A DNA stretch of 64,000 nucleotides from UBA1715 sp045600045 (GTDB lineage: Bacteria > Bacteroidota > Bacteroidia > Bacteroidales > UBA1715): positions 1 through 64,000 of the forward strand of contig JAZRXD010000100.1 in the NCBI GenBank assembly GCA_045600045.1. Direction: 5' to 3'. This document shows, piece by piece, positions 35,529 through 44,500 of this stretch (position 1 is its first letter; each line of letters opens with the position of its first letter). The notes under the pieces were generated by a model that did no database searches, was not told the origin of the DNA, and worked only from the letters and a program-made list of their open reading frames with translations. A program made the position numbers and the translations under genes.

Positions 35529-35560
35529 TGTGAAAATATGTAGTAAGTAATGTAAAAGAA

Positions 35561-35595
35561 ACAAAAAAAGATGAGGCTCCGCTTCATCTTTTTTG
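35561..35595. terminator. Bidirectional terminator between convergent genes
   Basis: ACAAAAAAAGATGAGGC and GCTTCATCTTTTTTGT pair around TCC, with A and T runs on either side. On the minus strand it ends the 162-residue secreted protein gene. Confidence 0.75.
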
Positions 35596-35613
35596 TTAAA
35601 TCACTAATATCTA

Positions 35614-36102
35614 TTAAAGCATTTCTTTAAGTTTTCCGTCTTTCTTAGCTTCAATATATTTTTCAAGTTTTTTGTCAACTTCAACTTTGTATTTCTTGTA
35701 CATGCAATAACGTACAAATTTGTCGATTGCTTGATATTGTAGTTCTTCTTCCTCTATTTCAAAATTGTTTTCAATTGCTGTTTTGCATAAAGCTGCAAAG
35801 TAACGAGCCGTTAAGGCAGCGTCGCTACTTATGATTTTGAAAAACTTTTTGTGTGTTTGAAAATTATAGTATGGATTGTTGTTCATCCATTCTACAAGAA
35901 AATCAAATGCGATGAGATTGTTCTCGTCATTTTTTACAGAAGAGTTCAATAAAAACTCTGAACATTCCATTACCGTAGGTTTCATTTCGGCATATTCAAC
36001 GGAATCGGTCAATAATTTTCCTTTTAATTCGGAAAAATCTTGTGCCGATAATTGTGAAAAAGCCATCATTGCTGTGAATGCTGTTATAACTATTCGTTTC
36101 AT
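35614..36102 (-). CDS. Secreted hypothetical protein, 162 residues
   Basis: A signal peptide (MKRIVITAFTAMMAFSQLSA, cut before QDF) is followed by an all-helical, Lys/Glu-rich mature part of about 140 residues with no membrane segment. No family is recognised. The helix pattern with EFLLNSSVKN and a charged C-terminus (YIEAKKDGKLKEML) is common among periplasmic hypothetical proteins of Bacteroidales. It is convergent with the giant protein gene and transcribed alone. Confidence 0.7.
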   Translation of the reverse strand: MKRIVITAFTAMMAFSQLSAQDFSELKGKLLTDSVEYAEMKPTVMECSEFLLNSSVKNDENNLIAFDFLVEWMNNNPYYNFQTHKKFFKIISSDAALTARYFAALCKTAIENNFEIEEEELQYQAIDKFVRYCMYKKYKVEVDKKLEKYIEAKKDGKLKEML

Positions 36103-36156
36103 AATTGTAACTATTTAGTCGTTGTTTCTATTAAATATGCAAGTTAGTGCATTTTG

Positions 36157-36870
36157 TCAAAAATCGTTCCGTATTTTGCCGAAATGTAAATTGACAAATA
36201 AAGTGACGAAAAACCATGAGTTTTCGTCGTTGCACATTATATTGATTTTTCGTAAATACGTTTGGAGGCTTGTGCCGATTTCAACAGATGAAGAATATAT
36301 GTTTTTTCTGGAGAAATCGAATTCTGCACTTGTTTGTGCCATTAAACCAGGAATAAGTTTTATCTCATTGAATCCGCGTGAAAATGATGCTTTCCCGTAT
36401 TTGGTATAGTTTGAGTCGTTGAATTTCTCAACAACATCTTTCCCGTCGGGATAAAGCACGTGGTAATATGTTGGTTTTTCTATTGCACAGGCAAAACCAC
36501 CAGAATAATTCCAAAATATGGCAACTGAATTTTTGTCGAATTTACTGTAGATTTCGTTCTTTCTGCCAATTGAGAATTGGAGAGTGCCGACATTGTTTTG
36601 TTTTCCATAAATGGAAGCACCACTTGACGAAGCCAAACGAATTTCTTTCGGACTTTTTAAGTTTGCGAATTGAATTGTGTATGTTGTTTTGTGGAGGTAA
36701 TCAACATATTTTCCGTAGCGGTATCCAATACCAAACCCATTGGTGTTTAATCCAACAAAGCAAGTGTATTGATTGGAAAATAGAATTTTACTTTGATTGT
36801 CAATCTCTCCCTGGCTGAATGCGGACAATGAAAAAATACAGAGTATGAAAATACTCTGTATTAAATGCAA
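36157..36870 (-). CDS. Probable outer-membrane beta protein with uncertain start
   Basis: About 237 residues from a TTG at 36870, giving a signal peptide ending FSLSAFS-Q. The frame stays open to an ATG at 37005, but that start lies inside a lipoprotein gene on another frame and is rejected. No ATG fits. The mature part has alternating hydrophobic strands (YTCFVGLNTNGFGIGYRYG, GGFACAIEKPTYYH, VEIGTSLQTYLRK) and ends in an aromatic-rich VNLHFGKIRNDF, like a small outer-membrane barrel. A terminator hairpin lies over its signal-peptide codons. No family name is assigned. Confidence 0.5.
   Translation of the reverse strand: MHLIQSIFILCIFSLSAFSQGEIDNQSKILFSNQYTCFVGLNTNGFGIGYRYGKYVDYLHKTTYTIQFANLKSPKEIRLASSSGASIYGKQNNVGTLQFSIGRKNEIYSKFDKNSVAIFWNYSGGFACAIEKPTYYHVLYPDGKDVVEKFNDSNYTKYGKASFSRGFNEIKLIPGLMAQTSAEFDFSRKNIYSSSVEIGTSLQTYLRKINIMCNDENSWFFVTLFVNLHFGKIRNDF
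36831..36862 (-). terminator. Terminator or attenuator inside a signal-peptide coding region
   Basis: On the minus strand AATACAGAGTAT, loop TTTC and ATACTCTGTATT form a perfect 12-bp stem followed by a T run. It ends the small lipoprotein gene but overlaps the first codons of the next gene. Confidence 0.75.
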
Positions 36871-36895
36871 AATTGGATGTATAAGTAACGGATAC

Positions 36896-37030
36896 TTATA
36901 TTCTTGAATTGTCAATTTGCTCGATGCTTGATTCTCCAGGATAAGCTGGACATGGATCAACAGTTTTACAAGCAGAAACAAGTGCTGCCAATGCTGCAGC
37001 AACAACCAATACGATACCTAATTTTTTCAT
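36896..37030 (-). CDS. Small lipoprotein, 44 residues
   Basis: Read on the minus strand from the ATG at 37030: MKKLGIVLVVAAALAALVSA followed by the lipobox Cys (VSAC) and a 23-residue tail containing DPCPAYPGESSI. It is a complete lipoprotein signal with a very short mature part holding a second Cys. It is too short for usual gene calling. The promoter TACCTTTG (37069-37076) precedes it and a terminator follows. Function unknown; tiny lipoproteins of this kind are frequent in Bacteroidota. Confidence 0.75.
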   Translation of the reverse strand: MKKLGIVLVVAAALAALVSACKTVDPCPAYPGESSIEQIDNSRI

Positions 37031-37068
37031 AAAATAAATATTTAAATGTATGAATTGAATTCAATGTC

Positions 37069-37076
37069 CAAAGGTA
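37069..37076 (-). promoter_or_regulatory. -7 promoter box TACCTTTG for the small lipoprotein
   Basis: The minus-strand TACCTTTG matches TAnnTTTG, about 40 bases before the start codon. The same octamer serves the GH13 gene. Confidence 0.55.
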
Positions 37077-37159
37077 ATCTTTTTCTTTGAATAACTATTG
37101 GATGACGCTTAATTTTTGCAATTTAGTTACTTATGTCTTCGTTTTTTTATCAAAGATTG

Positions 37160-37167
37160 TAACTTTG
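37160..37167 (+). promoter_or_regulatory. -7 promoter box TAACTTTG for the DUF4293 gene
   Basis: TAACTTTG lies 25 bases before the ATG and matches TAnnTTTG. Confidence 0.5.
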
Positions 37168-37192
37168 CGTTCATCATTGTAAAATTGATAGA

Positions 37193-37663
37193 ATGATTCA
37201 AAGAATTCAAACTGTTTATTTATTCTTGGCCGGCTTGTTGGTTGGTCTGGCTGCATATTTCCCATTGTTGGATTTTCATTTTGGAGTGGAAGGAGAAGTT
37301 GCTCGTCTGAATGCTTTTTCGTGGACGTTGTCGGATACAGAAGGTGTTTGGCAAAATGTGGCAAATGTGTATTCCTTGGGAATAGCGGTTGTACTTACCG
37401 CTTTACTGAATGTGGTTATAATATTTTTGTTCAAAAATCGTAAATTACAAATAAAATTGACGCATTATGCTTTTATTCTGAAAGTTGCGTTGATTGCGGT
37501 TTTGGTATATTTTGTTTTTATAATGCAAAATGAAGACTTGGTTGCGACAAAACCTCAGATTGGTTCGCTATTTATAGCTGTTTCAATGGTTTTTGATTGG
37601 CTTGCAGTAAAGGCAATTCGAAAAGATGAGGCTTTGGTTCGTTCAATAGATAGAATTCGTTAA
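37193..37663 (+). CDS. DUF4293 family membrane protein
   Basis: 156 residues with four membrane helices, starting MIQRIQTVYLFLAGLLVGLA, the signature of DUF4293. A soluble loop (about 35-60) lies between helices one and two. The family is restricted to Bacteroidota and its function is unknown. It lies 11 bases before the thioredoxin-like gene, so they probably share a transcript. Confidence 0.85.
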   Translation: MIQRIQTVYLFLAGLLVGLAAYFPLLDFHFGVEGEVARLNAFSWTLSDTEGVWQNVANVYSLGIAVVLTALLNVVIIFLFKNRKLQIKLTHYAFILKVALIAVLVYFVFIMQNEDLVATKPQIGSLFIAVSMVFDWLAVKAIRKDEALVRSIDRIR

Positions 37664-37674
37664 ATAAATATAAA

Positions 37675-39186
37675 ATGAAAAGATTTATTTGTTTATTCGT
37701 TGCGTTTTCTTTAGGTGTTTCGGTTTTCGCTCAAAAAACACCTCACAAAATCGAAGTAAAAATCAATGGCGTTAAAGATACAACGTTGTTGTTGGGTTAT
37801 CATTATGGTGCCAAGAAATTGGTTTCCGATACAATCTGGGTTGATTCAAAAGGTAAAGGTACTTTTGAAGGCGATTCGTTGTTGGACGGTGGGTTGTATT
37901 TAGTGTTGACGCCGGATTATCGTTATTTTGAAATAATGATAGACAATCCAGATCAAACATTTAAGATTGAAACAGACACAGCCGATTTGTTTGGAAATCT
38001 TAAAATAGAAGGCAGTGAATCAAATTCTGTTTTCTTGCAATATCAAAAGAAAAGTTCGGAAATGTACAAAATCCGCAAACCCGCTCTTGATGCGTTGAAA
38101 GATTTGTATGATGAAGATACTGCTAAGTTTAATAAGAAAAAATTGGAGGCTCGTCGCGATTCTATCGAAATGATGCGTAAAGTCGTTGATTCTGTACGAG
38201 ATATAATGGTTGCATACGAAGATGGAATTCGAAAAGATTATCCAACATCGTTGTTGGCTTCGATTTTAGGTTGTACTCACGAAGTTGAAATTCCTGATTA
38301 TCCACGCGATGAAAATGGAAACATTACTGATTCGTTGTTCAAATATACATACATGAAAAATCATTATTTTGATAATATTAATTTAGGCGATGAACGTTTG
38401 TTGAGAACGCCTGTTTATGAATCGAAAATCGATGATTATTTTGATAAACAATTGTTGCAAATACCTGATTCTATTATAGTCCAGGTTGATTATGTGATGA
38501 ATAAAATTCTTGAACAAGAAGGAAAAGGTTACGAAGGCAAAATGTATTACAATACGTTGCATCATTTGTTCATGAAATATCAAAATCCTAAATACATGGG
38601 ACTCGATAACATCTTTGTTCATATTATGGGCAATTACTATTTGAATGGCCATGTTCCAGCAAAGGTTTTCGAGGATACTGCTTATATGAATAAAATTCAA
38701 GATCGTTACGACAAAATGTTGCATAATCAAATTGGTGTGAAAGCAACTGATTTGCTTGTTTACAAAATGGGACAGGACACATTGGACGAAAATATGGGCT
38801 GGACTCGTTTGAGCATGGTGAAATCACCATACATTGTTTTGTATTTCTTTGATACCGACTGCGGACATTGTAAAAAGATTATCCCGGAATGGCACAAATT
38901 ATATCGCGAAAATGAATTCAAGAAAAAAGGTGTTGAAACATTCTTAGTTTACACACAAACCGATATGGACAAGTGGAAAAAATTCATTTCGGAACAAGAT
39001 ATGTTTGATTTTATAAATGTGTTCGATCCATATCAGAACACAAATTTCAGAACCACGTATGATATATACAGCACGCCGGTTGTGTATGTGTTGGATAGAG
39101 AACGTAAGATTATTGCAAAACGATTACCACCGGAAACGGTTGTTGATTTGTTAAATCATGAATTGGAAAAAGATTCGAAAAAGTAA
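37675..39186 (+). CDS. Periplasmic thioredoxin-like protein (DUF4369/DUF5106 type)
   Basis: 503 residues. A signal peptide (FSLGVSVFA-Q) is followed by a DUF4369-like domain (about 22-110; HKIEVKINGVKDTTLLLGYH), a helical DUF5106-like middle (about 130-350) and a thioredoxin-like domain with the redox motif FFDTDCGHCKKIIPEW, a cis-Pro region (YSTPVVYVLDRER) and a Lys-rich end. It probably acts as a periplasmic thiol reductase or isomerase. A bidirectional terminator separates it from queA. Confidence 0.85.
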   Translation: MKRFICLFVAFSLGVSVFAQKTPHKIEVKINGVKDTTLLLGYHYGAKKLVSDTIWVDSKGKGTFEGDSLLDGGLYLVLTPDYRYFEIMIDNPDQTFKIETDTADLFGNLKIEGSESNSVFLQYQKKSSEMYKIRKPALDALKDLYDEDTAKFNKKKLEARRDSIEMMRKVVDSVRDIMVAYEDGIRKDYPTSLLASILGCTHEVEIPDYPRDENGNITDSLFKYTYMKNHYFDNINLGDERLLRTPVYESKIDDYFDKQLLQIPDSIIVQVDYVMNKILEQEGKGYEGKMYYNTLHHLFMKYQNPKYMGLDNIFVHIMGNYYLNGHVPAKVFEDTAYMNKIQDRYDKMLHNQIGVKATDLLVYKMGQDTLDENMGWTRLSMVKSPYIVLYFFDTDCGHCKKIIPEWHKLYRENEFKKKGVETFLVYTQTDMDKWKKFISEQDMFDFINVFDPYQNTNFRTTYDIYSTPVVYVLDRERKIIAKRLPPETVVDLLNHELEKDSKK

Positions 39187-39230
39187 TAAGTAAAAAATGC
39201 AATCAATTTTGATTGCATTTTTTACTTATT
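39186..39230. terminator. Bidirectional terminator between convergent genes
   Basis: A roughly 20-bp stem (AATAAGTAAAAAATGCAATC and its complement around TTT) overlaps the queA stop codon and serves both genes. Confidence 0.85.
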
Positions 39231-40440
39231 CGTTGGGAAGTAGGAGCGAACTGTCGCCGTAGCTCAAAAATCTATAGTCGCTTTCGAGTGCGTGCTTGTA
39301 GATTTTTCGCCATTCATCGCCAACAAATGCACTAATAAGTAGAAGCAGCGTGCTTTGCGGTTGATGGAAATTGGTGAACATCGAACGAACTAATTTGAAT
39401 TTATATGCTGGCGTAATCATGATTTGTGTGTAATATTGGATTTCCGTTAGTTCGTGTTTTCCCATAAATGCAAGTACCGCGTTGAGCGAATCTTCTACTG
39501 AAATATTTTGTGGCAAATCGTATGCTTCCCATTGCGAAAGATTTTTTATTTTGTCCAAGGGATCAACATTTAATCTCACACCTAGCCAATAAAGTGATTC
39601 CAGTGTCCGAACCGAAGTTGTTCCTACTGCAGTGATAAGTGGTTTGTGTTCTAGAATGTTTTCAATTAAAGATTTTTTTACTATACACAGTTCCTGGTGC
39701 ATTACGTGCTCGGTGTAAAGTTCTGTTTTTACAGGCTTGAAAGTTCCTGCACCAACGTGCAATGTTACTTTCCCAATGTCGAAATGTTTGCTCGGAAATT
39801 TTTCAAGAACTTCGGAAGTAAAATGTAAACCAGCGGTTGGTGCGGCTACGGAGCCGTTAAATTCTGCATAAATTGTTTGATATCTGTCGTTGTCTATTTC
39901 TTCGCTTTCCCTATTTAGGTAAGGTGGAATTGGAATTCTTCCAATGATTTCCAAAATTTCGCTGAATGTATGCTTGCTGTCCCAACGAAAAGTTACAATA
40001 AATCCATCGTTTGTGGATTCTCCTTTCTCTGCAGAAAAATGAATTTCTTGCTCGGCTGTGATTGTTGTTTTTAAATCTTCATTTTTCCATTTTTTTGCAT
40101 TACCTACAACGCATTTCCACGAACATTCTCCAATTTGAGCGAACGATTGCTCGTAATTTTGAGGTTCGTGCGGTTCCAAACAAAGAATTTCAATATGCGA
40201 TCCTGTTGGCTTTTGTAAAATGATTCTTGCGTGTATTACGCGCGTATTGTTGAAAATGATTAAAGAATTTTCGGGAATGTAGTTTATGCAATTTTTAAAA
40301 GTTTCGTCAATAATTTCTCCTTTGCGATACACTAGCAATTTCGACGCATCGCGTGATTCAAGGGGATGTTTGGCGATTTTTTCATCGGGTAGGTCGTACG
40401 AGAAATCCGTGATTTTGGGTAATCTGTCGTTCGAAGTCAT
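39226..40440 (-). CDS. queA: S-adenosylmethionine:tRNA ribosyltransferase-isomerase
   Basis: 404 residues from the ATG at 40440 (MTSNDRLPKITDFSYDLPDE); a further in-frame ATG at 40500 lies inside the divergent gene's start and is rejected. Family motifs are DFSYDLPDEKIAKHPLESRD, LIIFNNTRVIHARI, GSVAAPTAGLHFT and VTLHVGAGTFKPVK, then GTTSVRTLESL. It transfers and isomerises the ribosyl group of SAM onto preQ1 in tRNA, making epoxyqueuosine. It is longer than many QueA proteins because of an insert around 90-150. Its promoter shares a palindrome with the DUF2027-Smr gene. Confidence 0.95.
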   Translation of the reverse strand: MTSNDRLPKITDFSYDLPDEKIAKHPLESRDASKLLVYRKGEIIDETFKNCINYIPENSLIIFNNTRVIHARIILQKPTGSHIEILCLEPHEPQNYEQSFAQIGECSWKCVVGNAKKWKNEDLKTTITAEQEIHFSAEKGESTNDGFIVTFRWDSKHTFSEILEIIGRIPIPPYLNRESEEIDNDRYQTIYAEFNGSVAAPTAGLHFTSEVLEKFPSKHFDIGKVTLHVGAGTFKPVKTELYTEHVMHQELCIVKKSLIENILEHKPLITAVGTTSVRTLESLYWLGVRLNVDPLDKIKNLSQWEAYDLPQNISVEDSLNAVLAFMGKHELTEIQYYTQIMITPAYKFKLVRSMFTNFHQPQSTLLLLISAFVGDEWRKIYKHALESDYRFLSYGDSSLLLPNE

Positions 40441-40459
40441 TTTTTCTAAAAAATTTTGA

Positions 40460-40477
40460 CAAAAGTACGTACTTTTG
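40460..40477. promoter_or_regulatory. Palindromic divergent promoter CAAAAGTACGTACTTTTG
   Basis: The 18-bp perfect palindrome holds TACTTTTG on each strand, both exact TAnnTTTG boxes, about 20 bases from the queA ATG and 23 from the DUF2027-Smr ATG. The two -7 boxes point away from each other and their polymerase footprints would overlap. Confidence 0.65.
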
Positions 40478-40499
40478 GATTCCAAAAAAATTAGAAACA

Positions 40500-41552
40500 A
40501 TGAAATTCCAAGTTGGTGATGTCGTCCGCTATCTAAATGCTGTTGGTGGCGGCGTGGTAAAGAGAATTATAAATGCGAATCTCGTTGAAATAATCGACGA
40601 ATCAGGCTTCGAATTGCCCGTTGGTGAAAGGGAATTGGTTTTGATAGAACGTAAGGAACAACAAAAACAAACTGTTGAAATTCAAACATTAGTTTCTGTT
40701 GAAAATCAATATGAAATTGACGAATCGTCTGATTGTGATGAAATCGAAGGAAATGATTCTCCACATTTGTTCTTGGCGTTTGTTCGTAATTCGAAACAAA
40801 CGAATTCGTTTGATACATACATTATAAATGATTCAAACTTCAACACATTGTTTGTTTTGACAAAAGAAAACGATTCTTCGGATGTTCGAATCGCTTCAGG
40901 ATTGTTGGAAATGAATTCAAAAATTTTCGTTACGAATATTCCGTTTGAAAAACTTTCGGATTTTTCCAAAATGCATTTCTCGGGAGTGTTTTACAAACAA
41001 AAAGAATTTATTCGTCAACATAATGTTGATGCGGAAATAGAACTTAATCTTGTTAAATTTTATAAACCGGGTGTCTTTGTGGTAAATGATTTTTTTGACG
41101 AAGATGCTTATGTTATTGATATGTATGACGCTTCTAAAGTAAAAGAAGATTTGGAAAATAACGTTTTACAATCAATAGAACCTCAAAAAATTAAGGAAGC
41201 GTTATTGGAAAAACACGATCTTGAAAAACCAACTACGGAAGTCTCACAAAAACTTGAAAAAATAAAAGAGGTTGATTTGCATATTTTAGAATTGGTTGAC
41301 GATGATTCTAAAATGTCACCGTTCGAAAAACTTGATTTGCAACTCAAAACTTTTGAACGAGAATTGACAACTGCCATTTCCGAAGGTTATGAAAAGATTG
41401 TTTTTATTCATGGTGTTGGGCAAGGCATTTTGAAGGCGAAAATTCGAGGACGGTTGGATAAAGATTATCCTCAATTTTTTTATCAAGATGCATCATTCCA
41501 AAAGTATAAATTTGGAGCAACATTGGTTTATCTTAGAAAGACTCACAAATAA
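40500..41552 (+). CDS. DUF2027 and Smr domain protein
   Basis: 350 residues. The N-terminal DUF2027/KOW-like part (FQVGDVVRYLNAVGGGVVKR) and a middle beta-rich domain (about 90-230) are followed by a C-terminal Smr domain (VDLHILELVDD, EKIVFIHGVGQGILKAKIR, GATLVYLRK). Smr domains have nicking endonuclease or ribosome-rescue roles in other families. The DUF2027-Smr arrangement is common in Bacteroidota, but the precise job is unknown. The ATG directly follows the divergent promoter. Confidence 0.88.
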   Translation: MKFQVGDVVRYLNAVGGGVVKRIINANLVEIIDESGFELPVGERELVLIERKEQQKQTVEIQTLVSVENQYEIDESSDCDEIEGNDSPHLFLAFVRNSKQTNSFDTYIINDSNFNTLFVLTKENDSSDVRIASGLLEMNSKIFVTNIPFEKLSDFSKMHFSGVFYKQKEFIRQHNVDAEIELNLVKFYKPGVFVVNDFFDEDAYVIDMYDASKVKEDLENNVLQSIEPQKIKEALLEKHDLEKPTTEVSQKLEKIKEVDLHILELVDDDSKMSPFEKLDLQLKTFERELTTAISEGYEKIVFIHGVGQGILKAKIRGRLDKDYPQFFYQDASFQKYKFGATLVYLRKTHK

Positions 41553-41555
41553 TTG

Positions 41556-44500
41556 ATGAAGAATCGTTGGAACATATTGTTTGTGTGTTTGTTGTCGTTG
41601 ACAACGTTGACGGTTGCTGCTCAGCAGAAATACAAAGTCGTGAATATTACCGTCGACGATGGATTGATTAACGGAAATATTCATCAAATTTTTCAAGATG
41701 CTCAAGGTTTTGTTTGGTTCGCAACCGAAAATGGACTTGTTCGTTACGATGGCTTTGATTATAAGATTTTCCAAACGTCGCCAAATAATGAACACGCTAT
41801 TTCGCACAACTTTGTCAATTCCGTAGTCTCCGAAAATACTGATTATATTTGGATTGGAACTATGGCTGGTGTTGACCGCTATTCTTTGTTGACTGGTACG
41901 TTTGAACATTTCCGTTTCTATAATCGTCAAGGAAATGTCAACATGAAACCTGCTTTGCGTGTGTTCCCAGTCTCGGATGGTTGTTTCGTCCAATCCGACG
42001 ACAAGTCGGTTTATTATGCGCAAGTTGGTAACGACACGTTATGCGAAATTCGTTTCGAACAATTTTTATCCAACACGTTTGTGTCTTCAATGGATTTGGT
42101 CGATGAAAATCATTTGTTGGTTGGTAACAAGGAAGGAAAAGTTTTCCTGCTGGCTAAAGATGGGAAAGTGGAATTGTTGAAGATGGGCAATACAACAGTC
42201 GCTTGCGTTAAAAATCTTCGCAATAATCAAAAATGTGTTTGCTATGTAGATGGAACTATTGAGATTTTTAATGGAAATACGGTACAGAAATCTTTCAAAT
42301 TGTCAAATTTATACGATACATATATAAACGATGTGGAACAAATTGACGATTCCGTACTTTTGATAGGTACTCGTTCCCAGGGCGTTTATGAATTGAATTT
42401 ACAAAGTGGTATTCGTCCGTTTGATGCACCAAACTTGATTAACAAAAATTGTTCGTATCTCTACAAGGATAATTTTGAAAATATTTGGATTGGACATTCG
42501 TATGGTGGCGTTACACTTTGTTTGTCAACTACTTATAGTTTTGAAAATGTTGATTTTATAAGCTCTGATTTACAGAATCAGAAAATTTTGTCTGTGATTA
42601 AGGCAAATGGAAAATTGTTTGTAGGAACCGATGGAGGAGGTTTGTACATTTTCGATACAAAAACCAAACATACGCAGATTTTTACGTATGAAACAGGTTT
42701 CCAGGGCGTTGCATTTGATAATGTTGTTACTTCACTTAGCAGCGACGGTGAATATGTTTGGATTGGAACCTATAATAACGGTGTTTATGCTTATTCATTA
42801 AAAAATAACGCAGTTTCTTTCCGAAGAGAATTGTCGCAATGTCCGGCAAACGACGTGTCGGCTGTGTTTGCCGATAGTAAACATAATGTTTGGATTGGAA
42901 CTTATGAAAGTGGAGTTTTTGTATTTAACAAAGATAGTTTGAATTTCATTCGTCATTATACCGGTTACGAGAATGATGGCTTTTTGAATATTTCGTGTGA
43001 CGGAACGACATGCTTTTTCGAAGATAATCAACATCAAATTTGGATTGGTTCGTATTATGGAATTTCGAAAATTAAAGAATCTGGCGAATCGAAAATTTAC
43101 AAATACGACAATTATCCAGGAATGCGAAGCTCTGTTGTGACAAGCATTTCGCAGACCGATGATTCAAAAATTTGGTTCGGATCATTGCAAGGGTTGGGTT
43201 TCTACGATAATCAAAACGATACAATAATTGCTTTGTCGAATTATCAGACAGCGAATAATATGGCTGTCTGCGGAATTGTTCCTCAGGCCGACTCTTCTAT
43301 GATTCTTGTTACTCCTAAATACGTATATATGTATGATCCGCAACAAAATGACTTTCGTTTGTTGTCGGCTTTGAACAAGGGGGAAATGAGGAGAAATTCA
43401 TGTTTCGTTTCTCCCGACAATTTATTGATAGGAACCGATTTCGGCATGAAATCAATTAGTCTTCCTGTTGAAAATAATATTGATTCTGTTCATAGTCTAC
43501 GGTTAACCGATTTTATTGTTAATGGTGAGTCGATATTCTCTCCACAATGGAAGTCGGAAATTTCATGTAAAGATGGTGTGTATTATTTGGAACTTCCTTA
43601 TAATCAGAAAAATATAAGACTTAAATTTTCCGATTTTTATTTCGACCAAACAAGAATCAGCGATTTCTTATATAAATTAAAAGGATTTAGTGATAGTTGG
43701 GTTCTGCTTCACAATGCGAACGAAGTGAGTTATACTAATTTGCAAGGTGGCGATTATGTTTTCTATGCAAAACATTTGTCTAATGATTCGAATTCCGAAA
43801 TGGAAATACATATTCATATAGCAAAGGCTTTGTGGGAACGCGCTGAATTCTATGTGGTTTTGGTTCTACTGCTTATTGGTGTTATTTGTTTTTGGTTTAT
43901 CCGTCGAATGCAAATGATGGTGAGAATGAAAAATGTGTTGCAAAAACAAGTTGATTTGCGTACTCAGGATATTCAACGCAAAACAGAACAAATCCAATTG
44001 CAAAATGTTCAGATGAAATTGCAACGTGACGCGGCTACACGTCAACGTTCGGAATCGGAAATGCAAAAATCGAATTTGGAAAAACGTTTGTCGATTCTGT
44101 TAGCAAAAATCCAAAAAAATGATGAGTTGATAAGCGATTTGAAACAACGAACGGTGTCATTGAATAAAGAAAAATTGTTGTTGAAACGAAAAATCGATTT
44201 GTATGAGAACAATGTTCGTGATGTTGTTTTCAAAATTTTGTTGCCATCCGAAAAAATAGAGTATGTCAGTCCTTCGGTCGTACAAATGACAGGCTTTGAA
44301 GATAAGGAATTTGTGGAAGGTATGGTTTCTTTGAAAGATCTACTTACAAGCGAAATCAAATCACAAATAAAGCAATATCGTGCAATTATGTTGGAAGGAA
44401 GAATGCCCGAAGTGACAGAATTTGAAATAATATCAAAAGATGGCGCGAAAAAACATATTTGTCAGTATGCACGTTACGAAACGAATTTGAAAGGGTCTGT

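Noticed and set aside
36871..37005. An extension of the outer-membrane-like gene to an ATG at 37005
   Set aside because: It overlaps the small lipoprotein gene, which has a real promoter and lipobox.
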